NCBI GenBank assembly: GCA_037501455.1
Contig: CM074865.1
Location: 2,057,001-2,121,000, forward strand
Direction: 5' to 3'
From: Lantana camara
Taxonomy: Eukaryota > Streptophyta > Magnoliopsida > Lamiales > Verbenaceae
Length of the DNA: 64,000 bases
In this document: positions 1 to 12,800 of the stretch, piece by piece
How the letters are laid out: every line of letters begins with the position of its first letter
How positions within the stretch are numbered: the first letter of the stretch is position 1
The notes under the pieces: generated by a model
Database searches by the model: none
Seen by the model: only the letters and a program-made list of their open reading frames with translations
What the model was told of the DNA's origin: nothing
Made by a program: the position numbers and the translations under genes

Positions 1-118
1 ACGGTCGGTGTTATTTGTAAGCGAGGGTGTACTATTCAGGGGGGAGTTCGTAATTTCTGAAACCTCAAGGGGTATTCTGTAATAACGCCAAACCTCAGGG
101 GATATTGGTAATTATCCC
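1..118. repeat. Fragment of a MITE-like repeat cut by the window edge
   Basis: The sequence has the wording typical of plant MITE ends (CCTCAGGGGATATTGG followed by GGTAATTATCCC). It resembles the ends of the two MULE-type MITEs at 2,941 and 3,440. Only one end is visible, so neither class nor target duplication can be confirmed. The bases from about 119 to 280 hold no gene, but 188-243 match 39,293-39,350 of unit 2, so they belong to MADS intron 1. Confidence 0.3.
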
Positions 119-280
119 TAATAATAATAATAACATAATTTACATAGGAGAAAACGTTGTAATTTCCTTGACAGGTGGAACATTTTGCGTATGAGCCTAC
201 AAGCCACAAGGTATACTAAAGCAATCGGTTATTAATATCTCAAGAAAGAAGAGTTTTTCTGTCAGTATTTCCGTTCCGAC

Positions 281-1262
281 CCGACTCATAACATATAAAT
301 TGTGTTTTAAAATTTGGATCGAACTCATGACATATAAATTGTGTTTTAAAACTTGGATCGGACCGATCGATTCGGTTTAACTCGGTGATCGGCCGCCTAT
401 TGGGTCCGAGCAACTCCCTAAAACAAGTCATCAAACGGACCAATGTTAACCGATAAGAATCGATAAAAATATCAACTTGGACCGCTTCATGAACCATTTG
501 GCCCAGTTTTTCGATTCTTTTTCTTTGTTTTTTTCCCGAAAAAGAGTAAAAATCAATTTTAATTTATGAGGGTATGGGGTTCGAACCCACCACCTCAATT
601 ACACATGGAGATTATTGAAACCATTTAGACTAACCAAAATTTTGATATTCTTTGGAAAACGATTTAAATAACTCTTAGAAATAATAAGCTCACCAAAAAT
701 TAAGTTACAAGAAAATATTAATTATGATTCCAAATATTATAATACATCCTAAGAATTCAATTTAAACAAAAGTACAACAATTTGACATATTTTATTTATT
801 ATAATAAATATTTATAAAAATATAAATATATGTGTCATATATATATATTTTTTTCAAAATAAAAATATGATATTTGTTAAATCAATTTTTTATCTATATT
901 ATTGATTTAGTTGATGTTGATTATTTTACTATTTAGTTAGATGTTTTATCTATATATTTGTAGATTTATAGTTTGAAATTTTATTATTAGAGATATTATT
1001 TAAAAGTTAATGAGCGGTTGAAAGTGATTTAAATTATATATATTTTTTATATTATTTAATTTATTTGATTATTTTTAGTTAATATTTATATATAATTAAA
1101 TATAATTAACATTTATATTATTATATATATTCGTATAATTAGAGATTATGACGTCATAATTATGACGTCACACCGATTCGATCAGTGATCCAACTGATCG
1201 AACCACTAGTAATCAGTAAGGGTTCGACGTCCGGTCCTAGTTTTAAAACACAGTGTATAAAC
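281..1262. repeat. AT-rich insertion with inverted ends inside MADS copy 1 intron 1
   Basis: Left-end sequence around 330-362 (GTGTTTTAAAACTTGGATCG) recurs inverted at 1,228-1,258 (CCTAGTTTTAAAACAC). The left end is itself duplicated in tandem (281-320 and 321-360). The matching stretch of unit 2 (39,351-39,840) is about 500 bp shorter and lacks these ends, so this is an insertion specific to unit 1. A non-autonomous DNA transposon is the likely origin. No target duplication could be fixed and no coding capacity was seen. Confidence 0.35.
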
Positions 1263-1540
1263 ACAGAAAGTGCAACGTAGGAGGGCAGTCCCTCCATGCT
1301 CAACTCTGGAAAGTAATATACAAACTGCAAACATCAACACTCAGAACTAATCCAAGCAAAGATTCTGGAACTAACATGCTAAACAGACAATAATCACGCA
1401 GTCATGCACATAGATCAGCATAAAGCAGCAGCGAAAACTGCTTAATGATGGATTGCGTTCTAATTAGGTTGAAGTGCAGGATAATCAGATGTAATTCTCC
1501 CTGTATATATATATAAATGATCCATAAGAGTGAAGTGTAC

Positions 1541-1722
1541 TTGGAGCTAGAGTATTGGTAGAGTCTGCGTGAAGGCGAGAAGACGATGACAGCAACTTCA
1601 GCATCGCAAAGAACTGATAGTTCATGAGCTTTCTTCACGAGCCCTTGTCTCCTCTTGGAAAATGTCACTTGTCTGGCTGATATGTCGTCGATTTTCTTGA
1701 TTTTGATCCTCTCTGCCGCCAT
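1541..1722 (-). CDS. MIKC MADS-box gene, copy 1, exon 1 only (SVP/AGL24-like MADS domain)
   Basis: This exon encodes a DNA-binding MADS domain starting [13 protein letters not shown], with the hallmark [10 protein letters not shown] and [16 protein letters not shown] segments. MADS domains bind CArG boxes in the nucleus as dimers. The start is the Met directly before the domain. The exon is 182 nt and ends in phase 2 before GTACAC, the usual position for the end of MIKC exon 1. The wording is closest to the SVP/AGL24 (StMADS11) clade, whose members control flowering time and bud dormancy; this is judged by memory of the family. The remaining exons would lie at lower coordinates, outside the window. 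The closest relative here is exon 1 at 40,147-40,328. Residue differences include V for E after RRQGL and F for V before SPSRR. Confidence 0.88.
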
Positions 1723-1723
1723 G

Positions 1724-2388
1724 CTGAATTAAACAATCGAAACAGAAAGTTGGAAACTTTATACTGTTCTTACAAGCTAAGGGATCATTGGCTGCCATTA
1801 TTGAATAGTACTAGCTTTATTTCTCAAGAGTGTTGAAAAGAACACGAAAAGTCAAAGAGTTTTTCTGTCTTGTTTCTGTGTTTGTGACCTGAATTGGAGG
1901 GATCATAAAATATGTTGTGAATATTCTGTTGGATTTGCCATTTTTGGTTTTAATTCAATCCAAACGTTAAACCCTGCTGAGTTTGAGCTCAAGTAGTTAC
2001 CAATAAGATCGGGATCTTGAAATATGGGAATTCAACTCTATATGTTCGGATCTATATTTTGTGAGCAAAAGGGGCGAAATTCGACCATTTTTTAAGAAAA
2101 ATCCAAACCAATGAACTTAGTCCTGATGAACCCCATAAATAAAAAATTACACTTTATCTATTTGTTCACTCCCAAAAAATGAACCAAATCAGCACAAGAA
2201 ACCACGGCGTTTCGACTCAATTCAGTGGGTAGAAAAAAGATGACATTTTTCTCAGCAAGATTGCATTAAATTTTAGATCTGTCAGAAATCGAAGAAACCC
2301 TCTAACATCTTCACCTCAAACAGATCAAACATGAGAGATATCTGAAGCTCTTCATCAAACATAAACCCAAAAACAATTAATTTAGTAC
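1724..2388 (-). other. 5'UTR intron of MADS copy 1
   Basis: Reading the minus strand, AGAAAAG is followed by a donor GTACTAAA at 2,388, and an acceptor TTAATTCAG ends at 1,724, one base before the ATG. Both sites are preserved at matching places in copy 2 (41,092 and 40,330). An intron just upstream of the start codon is inferred, but there is no transcript evidence. The leader exon would lie at about 2,390-2,530. Confidence 0.55.
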
Positions 2389-2549
2389 CTTTTCTGACAT
2401 AAAAGAGTGAAGATGATGGTGCTCTTCGTCAGAAGAAACAATTAAGGGAAGGAAGAAAACTCAGTGAAGCTGATAAGAAGAGCATCTATAGGTCTTTGGA
2501 GACTGGAAAATTGAGAATTATGTATGAAGAAAGAGCAAAATAACTCTTA

Positions 2550-2557
2550 CTTTTATA
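2550..2557 (-). promoter_or_regulatory. Putative TATA box of MADS copy 1
   Basis: The minus strand reads TATAAAAG about 160 bp upstream of the inferred 5'UTR donor. Copy 2 has CTATATATG at the corresponding place within an otherwise similar promoter (41,249-41,257). Confidence 0.4.
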
Positions 2558-2940
2558 GAAGAAAGGAGGAGAAAAGATTCAGCTATTAAGCTTACTTGGA
2601 AGAAGGTTTCGTGGGGTAGATTAGAGAAACCCAAGCACAATAGAATCTGCCACTTGTCTGAGAAACACTTGATACAAGTAAGCAATTAGGTGGTGTGTCT
2701 CAATAATATTAACATGGAAATCCTCGAATTTTACATAAATTGGATGTAAATCCTGTAATGGGGAGATTCTTGGTTATGTTTTTGCACTACATGCAGGATT
2801 TAATTGTAATTAAGAGGCTTCATAAGTTTGGTTATATATGTTTAGCTTTTGACAGTTTTTGTAGTTAGGAATATTTGATTCTAAGTTGGAATACGGAAAT
2901 GTTGTGTGAGCATTCCATCTCGTTTTGAAATTCGAAATAA

Positions 2941-3206
2941 GGGGAAATTACATCCAGGTCCCCTGAGGTTTACCATAATTATAATTTAGTCCCTGGCTTT
3001 TTCGTTTATTACAAAAAAACCCTATGAACATTGTTTCAATTGAGGTCCCTGACGGAATAGTGAAAAGTCAGGCATACACTTTTTCGTTTTTTACAAAAAA
3101 ACCCCCTAGGAACAGTGTTCATAGGGTTTTTTTTGTAATAAACGATAAAGCAGGGGCTAAATTGTAATTATGGCAAATCTAAGGGGACCTGGATGTAATT
3201 TTCCCT
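2941..3206. mobile_element. MULE-type MITE (266 bp) upstream of MADS copy 1
   Basis: The ends are inverted repeats: GGGGAAATTACATCCAGGTC on the left and AGGGAAAATTACATCCAGG on the reverse complement of the right. They are flanked by 9-bp near-identical direct repeats TCGAAATAA (932-940 of kb 2) and TCAAAATAA (3,207-3,215). Nine-bp duplications are characteristic of Mutator-like insertion. There is no coding capacity. The element is not present at the matching place upstream of copy 2, where similarity between the units stops just before the insertion site. Confidence 0.75.
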
Positions 3207-3439
3207 TCAAAATAATTAACAAGTGTATTGATGAACAGTTCTTCTTCATTAGTGGTTAACTTTTGACTCCTAATCATAGTAGATCGATTGCAGCGAAGTG
3301 GTGATCGAGCTTCTTGTATGTTTGCCCTTTAATTTGATTCTTAAAAATGTGTGACAATTCTGATTCGTTGTTGTATGACGTCGTCATATTCCAGATATTC
3401 TCTCTGCCACTTGACCTTAAAGCTTATGATAATTATATA

Positions 3440-4027
3440 GGGGAAATTACATCTAACTACCTTCACGATAGGCGAAATTACAAATTAGGACGTCTAGTTT
3501 GAAAATTTACATATTAGTCCCTAACCTTTATGCTCCGTTTGAAGTCCCTCCATTCCGTTAGGGTTCCGTCAAATTTGACCCCCTGTAATGACCAAAATAC
3601 CCTTGGGGGGATTATTTTGTAATATACATAAAAGTGAGGGTTCGTTTTGTTAAAATATTTGACCCGAGGGACTATTTTGTTATATATTAAATGTTAAGGG
3701 ATCGATTTGTTAATATACATAAAAATGTACATAATAATCCTTAAAATTTATAAATATTAACAAATCGATCCCTTAACATTTAATATATAACAAAATAGTC
3801 CCTCGGGTCAAATATTTTAACAAAACGAACCCTCACTTTTATGTATATTACAAAATAATCCCGAGGGTATTTTGGTCATCACAGGGGTCAAATTTGACGG
3901 AACCCTAACGAAATGGAGGGACCTCAAACGGAGCATAAAAGTTAGGGACTAATATGTAATTTTTCAAACTAGACGTCCTGATTTGTAATTTCGCCTATCA
4001 TGAGGGTAGTAGGATGTAATTTGCCCT
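3440..4027. mobile_element. Long foldback MITE (about 590 bp), nearly a full palindrome
   Basis: The left half (about 3,440-3,735) is followed by its near-exact reverse complement (about 3,735-4,027), so the whole element can fold into one hairpin. Matching pieces include CGTCAAATTTGACCCC on the left and GGGGTCAAATTTGACG on the right. Flanks AATTATATA and TATTATATA look like a 9-bp target duplication with one mismatch, which suggests a MULE-class foldback element. It lies about 1 kb upstream of the promoter of MADS copy 1. Confidence 0.75.
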
Positions 4028-6173
4028 TATTATATACTCAAAAACAAGTCAAATACATGTGTGTATATGTCGAATCTATTATGTATGAAAACGAATATGA
4101 TACAATATGTATACAGTGATACAATTATTTTTTAAATTTTACACATAAAAAGTAACTGAATTATAATACAACATGGTAAAATAATATTATTAGAAATTTT
4201 CGTACATTAAATGTGGCAACGCATGTATGGCTCGTCTTTATAAGAATATACACGAGTTTTGAGTGTGTGTATATGAACGTAGCATTAGGTTCTTTGAGCT
4301 TTGTCATCATCCTCTTTCCTTTTTTATTTTATTATTATTATTATTTTTTTTTAGAAGATCATCTTCTTTTCTTATATTCTCCGAACTAGACATATTATAG
4401 CCCCAAGACAACCACATAAAGTTTACATTGGAATACTAGGAATATGATTGTCTAAGTTCATTATAATAAAAATGCTAAAATCTCTAATTGACATAGTTTC
4501 TTACGTTCTTGTGTTAATTTTCATCAGGGTCTTAAGTTTGGGCAGGCATGAACACATACGTTTTAGCCAGTATGAATACACTTCTTAAGTAAAATAGTGG
4601 ATAAAGATTCAATATCATCAGGGTCTCGGGTTCGGATCTTTGAAAACGCATTTATTATGGTATGAACACTTGGTAAATAATATAGTTAGAATTTCACCTT
4701 TTTTGTTTCTATAGCCCATTTTTATGGGTCGAACCGGGACGAATGAAAAAAGATTCAAGAGATGTTGAAATAAAAGATTATAAAAAAATAGGTTTGACTT
4801 GGATTTAAAATTATACTGTAGTATCTTGCATGCATGTTTATCTTTATAATATACAAAATCGATAATGATTTGTCCTCGTTTAATAATTAACCTACCAAAA
4901 ATGTTGATAATATGTTACTATCTAAAAATATTAGTTCAGTTTTGACTCTGTTATTTAACATATTATATTTTAGAGTGAAACGATCACTTTAATATAATTA
5001 GTTAGTTTTGATTAAATTAGAACTGAATTAAAATTTCTCGCGTACCAATATTAGCATAGAAAAAACATGAATATAAAGAAAACTCAGTATTCCTCTTTCC
5101 ATATTTGCATGTTCTATTTTCTTTTCATCTTTATCAATATGGTATAAAAATTGTTTAAAGATTCCGAGGAATCTAAAGAAAAAAGTGACGATATTCAAAT
5201 CCATGTAGTTAATTAACGGCTCAGCGTTTACAAATTTAAATGAAGTTCTCGTGATTTGAACCCCACCTAAAGATGAAAATTTGAAAATTTTAATGTACGG
5301 TTTGTCGTCATGTTATATCGAATATTATATCAGACACTTCTCAACGTCAAAATTTTCGAAAAAAATCCATATAACCATATTCATATCGTGTTATATTCGT
5401 ATCGTCATATTCGTATCCGTATATCACATATTGAAATTAGGTAAGAAAAGGAAAGCTTATTTCCTGGTCAAGAATACATAATCAAATTTAATGAAGTTCT
5501 TGTGATTTGATTCCTCGCCCGGCTCGACCCCATCCAATCATTACAGAACAAAATTTAAATGAAGTTCTCTAATGCACGAATACATTTAAGAGTATCATTT
5601 TGACATTTCGTATTATATCCGTGTTGTCATATTCATATTCGTGTATCACGTATAAGAAAAGGGAAGTTTATTTCCTCGTCAAGAATACATTAATCAAAGA
5701 AAAAGGGGTTTTACATTTATCTTCCTAAGGCCAATAAAACCCTATTTTCCAAGACAGTATATTACAAAGAAATCTTGAAGCAGACATCTCGTGGCTAGAA
5801 ATTGGGACAATATGCGCCAAGTATCAAAATAAGAAGCTGGCATTATAGGCTATAGATACATGGTCCATCTTCAAAAGGGATATAGCTAAATGTGTTCTAT
5901 TTCAACATCTGTATCTTTTTATATTCCCAAAACCAGGACAGCCACGACTTTATATATACCTATGTCCAGAAATTGAAAGTACTCCGTGTGATTGGACCAA
6001 AATTTATGTTTCAAAAGGTTACAATTATACCTTGAATTGACTGTAGATATTCATTTTACTTTCTTTGTTTCCTCAAAGTTTAGGTACTAGGGAAGGATAT
6101 TTATAGTGATAAATACGAAATTTTAGTGTTAACAGACTTGTACATGTGGGGCGGAAATTGATAACATAACAGC
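4028..6173. other. 5' flank of MADS unit 1, no gene seen
   Basis: This AT-rich sequence is similar in patches to 42.0-44.3 kb of unit 2. Examples are 4,396-4,560 with 42,580-43,140 and 5,690-6,171 with 43,760-44,280. It includes a tandem duplication of about 220 bp around 5,400-5,510 and 5,625-5,700 containing TTATTTCCTSGTCAAGAATA. Short open frames here look random. Confidence 0.6.
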
Positions 6174-6682
6174 TGATCCGGTTTAAATCTGGTCGATCCG
6201 AATTGTCGAACTAGGTGGTAGGTTTGGGTCGATCAGTCAAGAATTTGTATGGGTGGACTCTTTATCGATCTGAAAATACTAGCACACGTAAACTAGAAGA
6301 CCAAAGTTGGGGGACTAGAGGTAGGACCCAGTTTTGGCACTCCAATGCTCAAATCAGTATCGGGTTCTTAGTGAGAGAAATAAATGCAGTAAATGCGAAA
6401 TAAATGCTCTTGAATGCTTACGAACAAATGTTCATGGGAGGAGTATTTATAGTCTTGATCAATTAATACAGTGGTGCGTGTACCGCGATTATGCATTAAT
6501 TGCTCTGCCAGCGATCGACCTAATGGTCAGATGCTGGAGCTAGCCAAGCAGAGGTCGAACGTACCTTCTTTACCTTTTTGGTATAGGCAGGCACAGAAGG
6601 GCATTGAATGCTCCTTGGTACACTTGTCCTAGGGAATGAGAGAGCTACACGTGTCCCGACAAAGGTGCTTTATGGTATCTGG
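6174..6682 (-). mobile_element. Gypsy-type LTR fragment (minus orientation)
   Basis: Similar in inverted orientation to 32,370-32,795: both contain a TATAAATACTCCTCC promoter-like stretch and the block CCTACCACCTAGTTCGACAA. In element sense the fragment ends AACCGGATCA. Similarity between units 1 and 2 stops exactly here, so this is an insertion edge. It appears to continue at 22,842 once the solo LTR at 6,683-22,836 is removed. Confidence 0.55.
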
Positions 6683-7576
6683 TGTTGGGAAAACACGAAA
6701 GAAAGGCGCAGCGGAATTTAAAATTTTTTCCCAAAAAGAAGATCGAATTTTACCATTCTTATTCCCAAATTCGTAGGGTTCTAAGAAACTCACTTAGATC
6801 GACGCTTTCTTGACACGTTTGAGCCGCCCACAAACGCTCTTCAAGTGGCAATTAAGTCCCCAAGCTCCATCGAATCTTTCAAGACTCCACGAAAGCAGCA
6901 CTCTAGAGAAATAGTCCACCAACCTCGATCACGATCCAAACAAGGAGGATGCTAGTTATATATTTGGCGTTTAGGCTCTAGGGTTTAATGTGTAATAATT
7001 TGGAGAAGGAGATTGTCTATCAATCCCTTATGGGGTTCGAGCGCCATGTATATATAGGCTAACGGGTTCGGACCCCTTATGCTTGTTGGACAAGGTTTCC
7101 TAAACCTTTTAGCTAAGGGATTTCTTGCATGAAGAGAAAGACTCTTACTTTGACTAAAAGTCTCATTTTGACCAACTTGTCAAGCAACAATATAATATCT
7201 AACTCTTTTAGATATTTTAATTAACTTTATTTATTTATAATAAATAACTTGAAGCTAATAATTAATTAATTCATAATTAATTATTTACTAGACTTATAAT
7301 CTCCAAATTAGAACTTCAATATTAATTCATAATTAAATTAAAGTCCATTAAATAATTAATCAGTATTAATTATTTAATCCTCACATTCACATGGCACGTG
7401 TCAAGCCTAGGATACGTGTCCCACACGTGTGGTCCCCACCAATCTCTCATTGGTCCAATCAACTCATTTAATCGATTCAATCCTTAACCCCTGTGACCGG
7501 GTTGTTGTGTGTGACCCTCTAGGGTCTTAATTCAATTAGCAGTGACCCTAGTTAATTAATCAATCCACAGATCACA

Positions 7577-9836
7577 TGTTGGGTGCAGCGGGCCCGAAGC
7601 AGAGTGACGGTACAGCGGAATTTTTCAAAAAATTTCGCCATAACCTCGTTATCAAAATATTTCCAAAATATTTTAAAACAGCGGAATAAATCGGGCAGCA
7701 TAACTCTAATATATGCAGGCATCGATAACATAATTTTAAATCACATAGCATATAATCACAATATGCAAATATTAATTTGGGCAGCACAACGGTATTACCG
7801 TACTGCAAATTTGGCTATCAACGGCACTTTTCCAGCACCTCGATATCTTCTCGTGAAACCGGCAGAGCTTCCCCGCAATATCCCCGATTAAGAAATTGGA
7901 GTGTGGGCTCCGGCAGTATTTCGCTAAATACTTTGAGAAAATATTTTTCAGAAAAACCATTTTTTCTAAAACCTGAAAATCCCTATTTTCTAACAATTAA
8001 GTGGATTATATATTAATTATATAACCACCTAATTAAGTAATTAATTAATCCTTAATTAAGGATTAATTAAAATTATGGAGAGAGAATTTCGGAAGCTGAA
8101 AATTTGATGCCAAAAAAAAAGTAAATGAAATGAATAGCAAAGCCCATATTTATAGCCTACAATTAAGGGCATTTTCGTCCAAAATCGGACTTTTGCCGTG
8201 CACTCCAAGTCCTGCCGGCCAATCCAAAGGCGCCACGCAGAAGCACACGCCGCCACGAGCACGGCGGCACTGAGCACGCGCCGAAAGGGTCCCGCACGCC
8301 CCCACACGCGCCGCCCATGTGGCGGCTGTGTGTTTGGCGCGTGTGGCACGCACGCCGCAACAGGCAGCTGCCACGTGTCCGGTCCGGCCGGTCGGACCGG
8401 CGGTCCAGCGGTTTGGACCGGTTCGACAAAGAACCGGCCGGTTCAGATGGTCTGAACCTTTGCCACGTGGCACTCCCTCGCTCTGCCACGTGTCCGGGTC
8501 GGTCAACCCATGACTCGACCCTATCCGAAGACCCGACCCCGAGACCCGTTTCCACGGCCCGTTGACTTTTCAGTCAACATCATCTGGGCCGTTCACTCGC
8601 GCGACTTGGCGCGATCTCAATCGTCCACGTGTCGTGCCATGTGGCGCCCAGTGGCGCTGACCCGCTGACGTGGCGTGACACGTCACCTGCCACGTCAGCA
8701 TTTCTGCCACGTCATCAAAACATTTTTTTTTTCAAAAAAATTTATTTTCTCCAAAATAAAATTTCGGGCATTTCCAACTCCTTGGAATTTAATTTATTTT
8801 CTCAAAATAAATTTCTTAGCTATTTTCAAACACTTTGAAAAAACATTTCTCTCTCTTGTTTTAATATTTTCTCTTTGATCTTCATTGGGGCTTGCGGGGG
8901 GACCTGCAGGACTAATTAATCTTAGCTCCAAACGGGTCAATCTATTATCATCCCATGATAATAATTGATTACCGTTTAACAATATTTAATTCCACTAAAT
9001 AAATATTGTTGAACTCTAAAATTAATTAAATTATTCACGAATTTCTCGATCTAGAATAATTTCGCATTTTACTCCTCTGTACAGATATCCATGAAAAATA
9101 AATCAATACTACTATCATTTATTTTTCACTTTAAATCTGAAATTTCTTGATTCGCCTTAAGTCAAATTCTCTGTATGTGAAACACATTCAACATACAACT
9201 TCGGTGACGCACACACGAAGTACTTTGGCCAAAGATTTAATTTGAACTTTTGCAAATCTATTTCAGGGATATCTTTTAACCTTCCAGCAAGGCTACAGAT
9301 TCCTCGATCAATATTTCTCTTTAGCACATTTCATGCAATCACCGAACGTACAAAGTATTTTGGCCACCCGTTATCGAGACCTCACTTCTGAGTACATCAC
9401 AGTGATTAACACTACATGCCTAAAGTAGAAATACTATCAGGATTAAGAGTCCAATGCTTCCGAGATTTTGTTCATTTTAGATAGCAGTATAAAATGAACA
9501 ATCTCAGTGGTCCAGTTCGATGTTTCCAATCTCATTGAAAATCATCAATGTGTCATAATCGGAAACTCCATTTCCCTATGACGAAAGACTAATCATCTTA
9601 TATAACACATTATAGTCTCGATAAGAACATCTTCTTATCATACTGACTAGAACTTTAATGACACGTAACTTCTGGTATTTAAAATCTTTTCCTATGAAAC
9701 ACATTTTATATAAAAATACCATCACACGTCATTAATTATTAAATTTGTAAAATACTCATAACTTGCTTTAATTTTTAGTTTTATTAATCCAAAATATTTA
9801 CAATATAATTGGATTTTCAGGGCATTTATCCCAACA
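7577..9836 (-). repeat. 3' LTR of the 7.6-17.6 kb copia element
   Basis: This 2,260-bp direct repeat matches 15,323-17,599. An unusually GC-rich block (about 8,180-8,710) sits in an otherwise AT-rich LTR and contains many ACGTG cores (CCACGTGTC, GCCACGTGGC). The overlapping open frames in that block are composition artefacts. Confidence 0.93.
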
Positions 9837-9848
9837 ATCTCCCACTTG
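9837..9848 (-). other. Polypurine tract of the copia element
   Basis: Minus strand CAAGTGGGAGAT directly abuts the TGTTGGG end of the 3' LTR. This is the standard plus-strand DNA primer of plant copia elements. Confidence 0.8.
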
Positions 9849-9850
9849 CC

Positions 9851-12800
9851 CTAAATCCAATTGGCTACATATCTAAGACCCATCCCTTCTACATGAGTGT
9901 CAAAACTCTTTTGCGCCAAAGTCTTAGTGAAGGGATCTGCTAGATTATTTACTGAGCCAATTTTCACTACTGCCACTTCTCTACATTCCACATAATCACG
10001 TATAATGTGAAACTTCCTCTCGATGTGCTTGGCACGTTTATGACTTCGAGGTTCCTTGGAGTTGGCCACCGCTCCAGCATTTCACAGTACAATGTGATTG
10101 GCGTAAGTCCGTCCTTGACGACTTCTAGATCCATTAGAAAATTCCGGAACCAATACGCCTCTTTGGCTGCTTCCGAAGCTGCCACGTATTCGGCTTCCAT
10201 GGTGGAGTCAGCAATGTAAGATTGCTTAATACTTCTCCAACTAACGGCTGCTCTTCCCAGAGTAAACACATATCCAGACGTCGAACGCCTAGAATCCAAA
10301 TCGGATTGAAAATCCGAATCTGTGTACCCTATAGGAATGAGCTCATCACTGCGATAGACAAACATATAATCCCGAGTCCTTCTCAAGTACTTCAATATAT
10401 GCTTTACAGCTATCCAGTGTTGGGGTCCAGGGTTTGACTGATATCTGCTGACTAGACCTACAGCATAACAGATATCTGGCCTAGTGCATAACATGGCATA
10501 CATGAGGCTTCCGACTACCGAAGCATACGGAACATCTTTCATTTCTTCTGTCTCTTCTGGGTTCTTAGGACACTGATCCCGAGACAGATGAACTCCATGT
10601 CTGAAAGGTAATGAACCTTTCTTGGAATTCGCCATATTATATCTTGCCAACATCTTATCTATATATGCTGCTTGTGATAAACCAATCATTTTATTCTTAC
10701 GATCACGACAAAGTCTGATCCCTAGAATATAACTGGCCTCACCTAGGTCTTTCATGTCAAACTGGTTTGACAACCAAATCTTAACTGCTGACAATATTCC
10801 CGTGTCATTCCCAATGAGCAGAATATCGTCCACATATAAAACTAAAAATGTTACAACACTATCATGATGTCTCTTGTACACACATGGTTCATCAGGCAAT
10901 TGCATAAATCCAAAGGATTTAATTGCCTCATTAAATCTGATGTTCCATGACCTAGACGCTTGCTTGAGACCATAAATAGATCTATCAAGCTTGCATACCA
11001 TATGCTCCTGATTTCTGGCTATAAAGCCTTCAGGTTGAGCCATGTATATCTCTTCTTGAAGGTGCCCGTTCAAGAAGGCAGTCTTTACATCCATTTGCCA
11101 AATCTCATAATCAAAATGAGCAGCAATGGATAGGAGAATTCTTATGGACTTAAGCATTGCTACAGGCGAGAAGGTTTCGTCATAATCGATACCTTCTTTC
11201 TGGGTATAACCCTTTGCCACAAGCCTTGCTTTAAAGGTCTCAACCTTTCCATCTATTCCCCTTTTTCTCTTGTAGACCCATTTGCATCCAATAGGTTTAA
11301 TGCCCTCAGGCGCCTCTACAAGTTCCCAGACTTTATTGGAATACATTGAATCTAATTCAGATTCCATGGCTCTGACCCAACGGTCAGCGTCTATATCCTT
11401 TATGGCTTCATCATATGTGACAGGATCAGATACGTCAGATTCAACCACTTGGGTTAATCCTAGGTATCTGTCAGGTGCCCTGACAATCCTCCCACTACGA
11501 CAAGGCTGTTGTGTACTTGTCCCTACATCATATGTTGTATCTGGTACATCATATGTATCTAACACATTTTCAGTTACTACGGGTTCTTGGAATTCAGAAT
11601 CTGATGTTGTCATTTCTACTAACACAATTTTGCTTCTACCCTTGTGGTCATTTACAAAGTCATCCTCGAGATATTTAGCATTAGTGCTTACAAACACTTT
11701 GTGATCTCTCGGATCGTAAAATATACCACCTCTTGTTCCTTTAGGATAACCTATGAACAAGCAAACCTCTGTTCTTGATTCCAACTTGTCAGGATCCTTC
11801 CTTAACACATGAGCTGGGGTTCCCCATATCCGAAGATAGGAGACACTGGGCTTTCGCCCTCGCCACAGTTCCATTGGTGTTTTAGGAACTGACTTGGATG
11901 GAACATGGTTTAATATGTGTGCCGCTGTTTCGAGTGCAAAGCCCCAAAACGAACTTGGTAGGGTAGCATGACTCATCATAGATCTTACCATTTCCATCAG
12001 AGTTCTATTTCTCCTTTCTGCAACACCATTCTGTTGGGGTGTACCCGGTGCAGATAATTGAGATCTAATCCCATTTGCAGTGAGAAATTCTAGAAACTCT
12101 GTAGACAGATACTCACCACCACGATCTGATCGAAGTGCCTTGATACGTTCTCCAGTTTGATTTTCAACTTCAGCCTTGAATTCTTTGAACTTTTCAAAAG
12201 ATTCAGACTTATATCTCATCAAATAAACGTATCCATATCTGGAGTAATCATCCGTAAAAGTGATGAAATACTCAAAACCTCCTCTTGCTTGAATACTCAT
12301 AGGACCACACACATCCGTATGAATTAACTCAAGCAATTCTGTGGCTCGATTACCTTTAGATTTAAAAGATCTCTTAGTCATTTTACCTTCCAAGCAGGAT
12401 TCACAGACTGGTAGTTCTGTTAAGTCCAAGGGACTCAACAATTCGTCTGAAATTAGTCTTTGGATCCTTTTTGGATTAATATGACCAAGACGTAAATGCC
12501 ACTTGTACGCCTCGTTAGGCATAGGAGTTTTTCTTTTGGATGGTAAGTCAAGCGTAGTAGTGTTAAGTTCGGAATTAGGGTTTTTATCGGGGTATAACAA
12601 GAAAAGACCATCTTTTACCGTGCCAGAGCAAATAAACCTTTTGTTTTGCTTAATGGTAAAATTTTGTTCAAAACAAACATTGAAACCATTATTTATTAAA
12701 CAACTCACAGAAACCAGATTTCTGCGAACACACGGTATATACAGAATGTCTTTTAGTACCAAAACCCTATCACCAAAATACAAATTTACAGTCCCTACTG

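Noticed and set aside
8056..8565. Several overlapping open frames of 64-130 codons in both strands
   Set aside because: They lie in the GC-rich LTR block, which lacks stops by composition. The same frames recur in the other LTR at 15.8-16.3 kb and show no domain.
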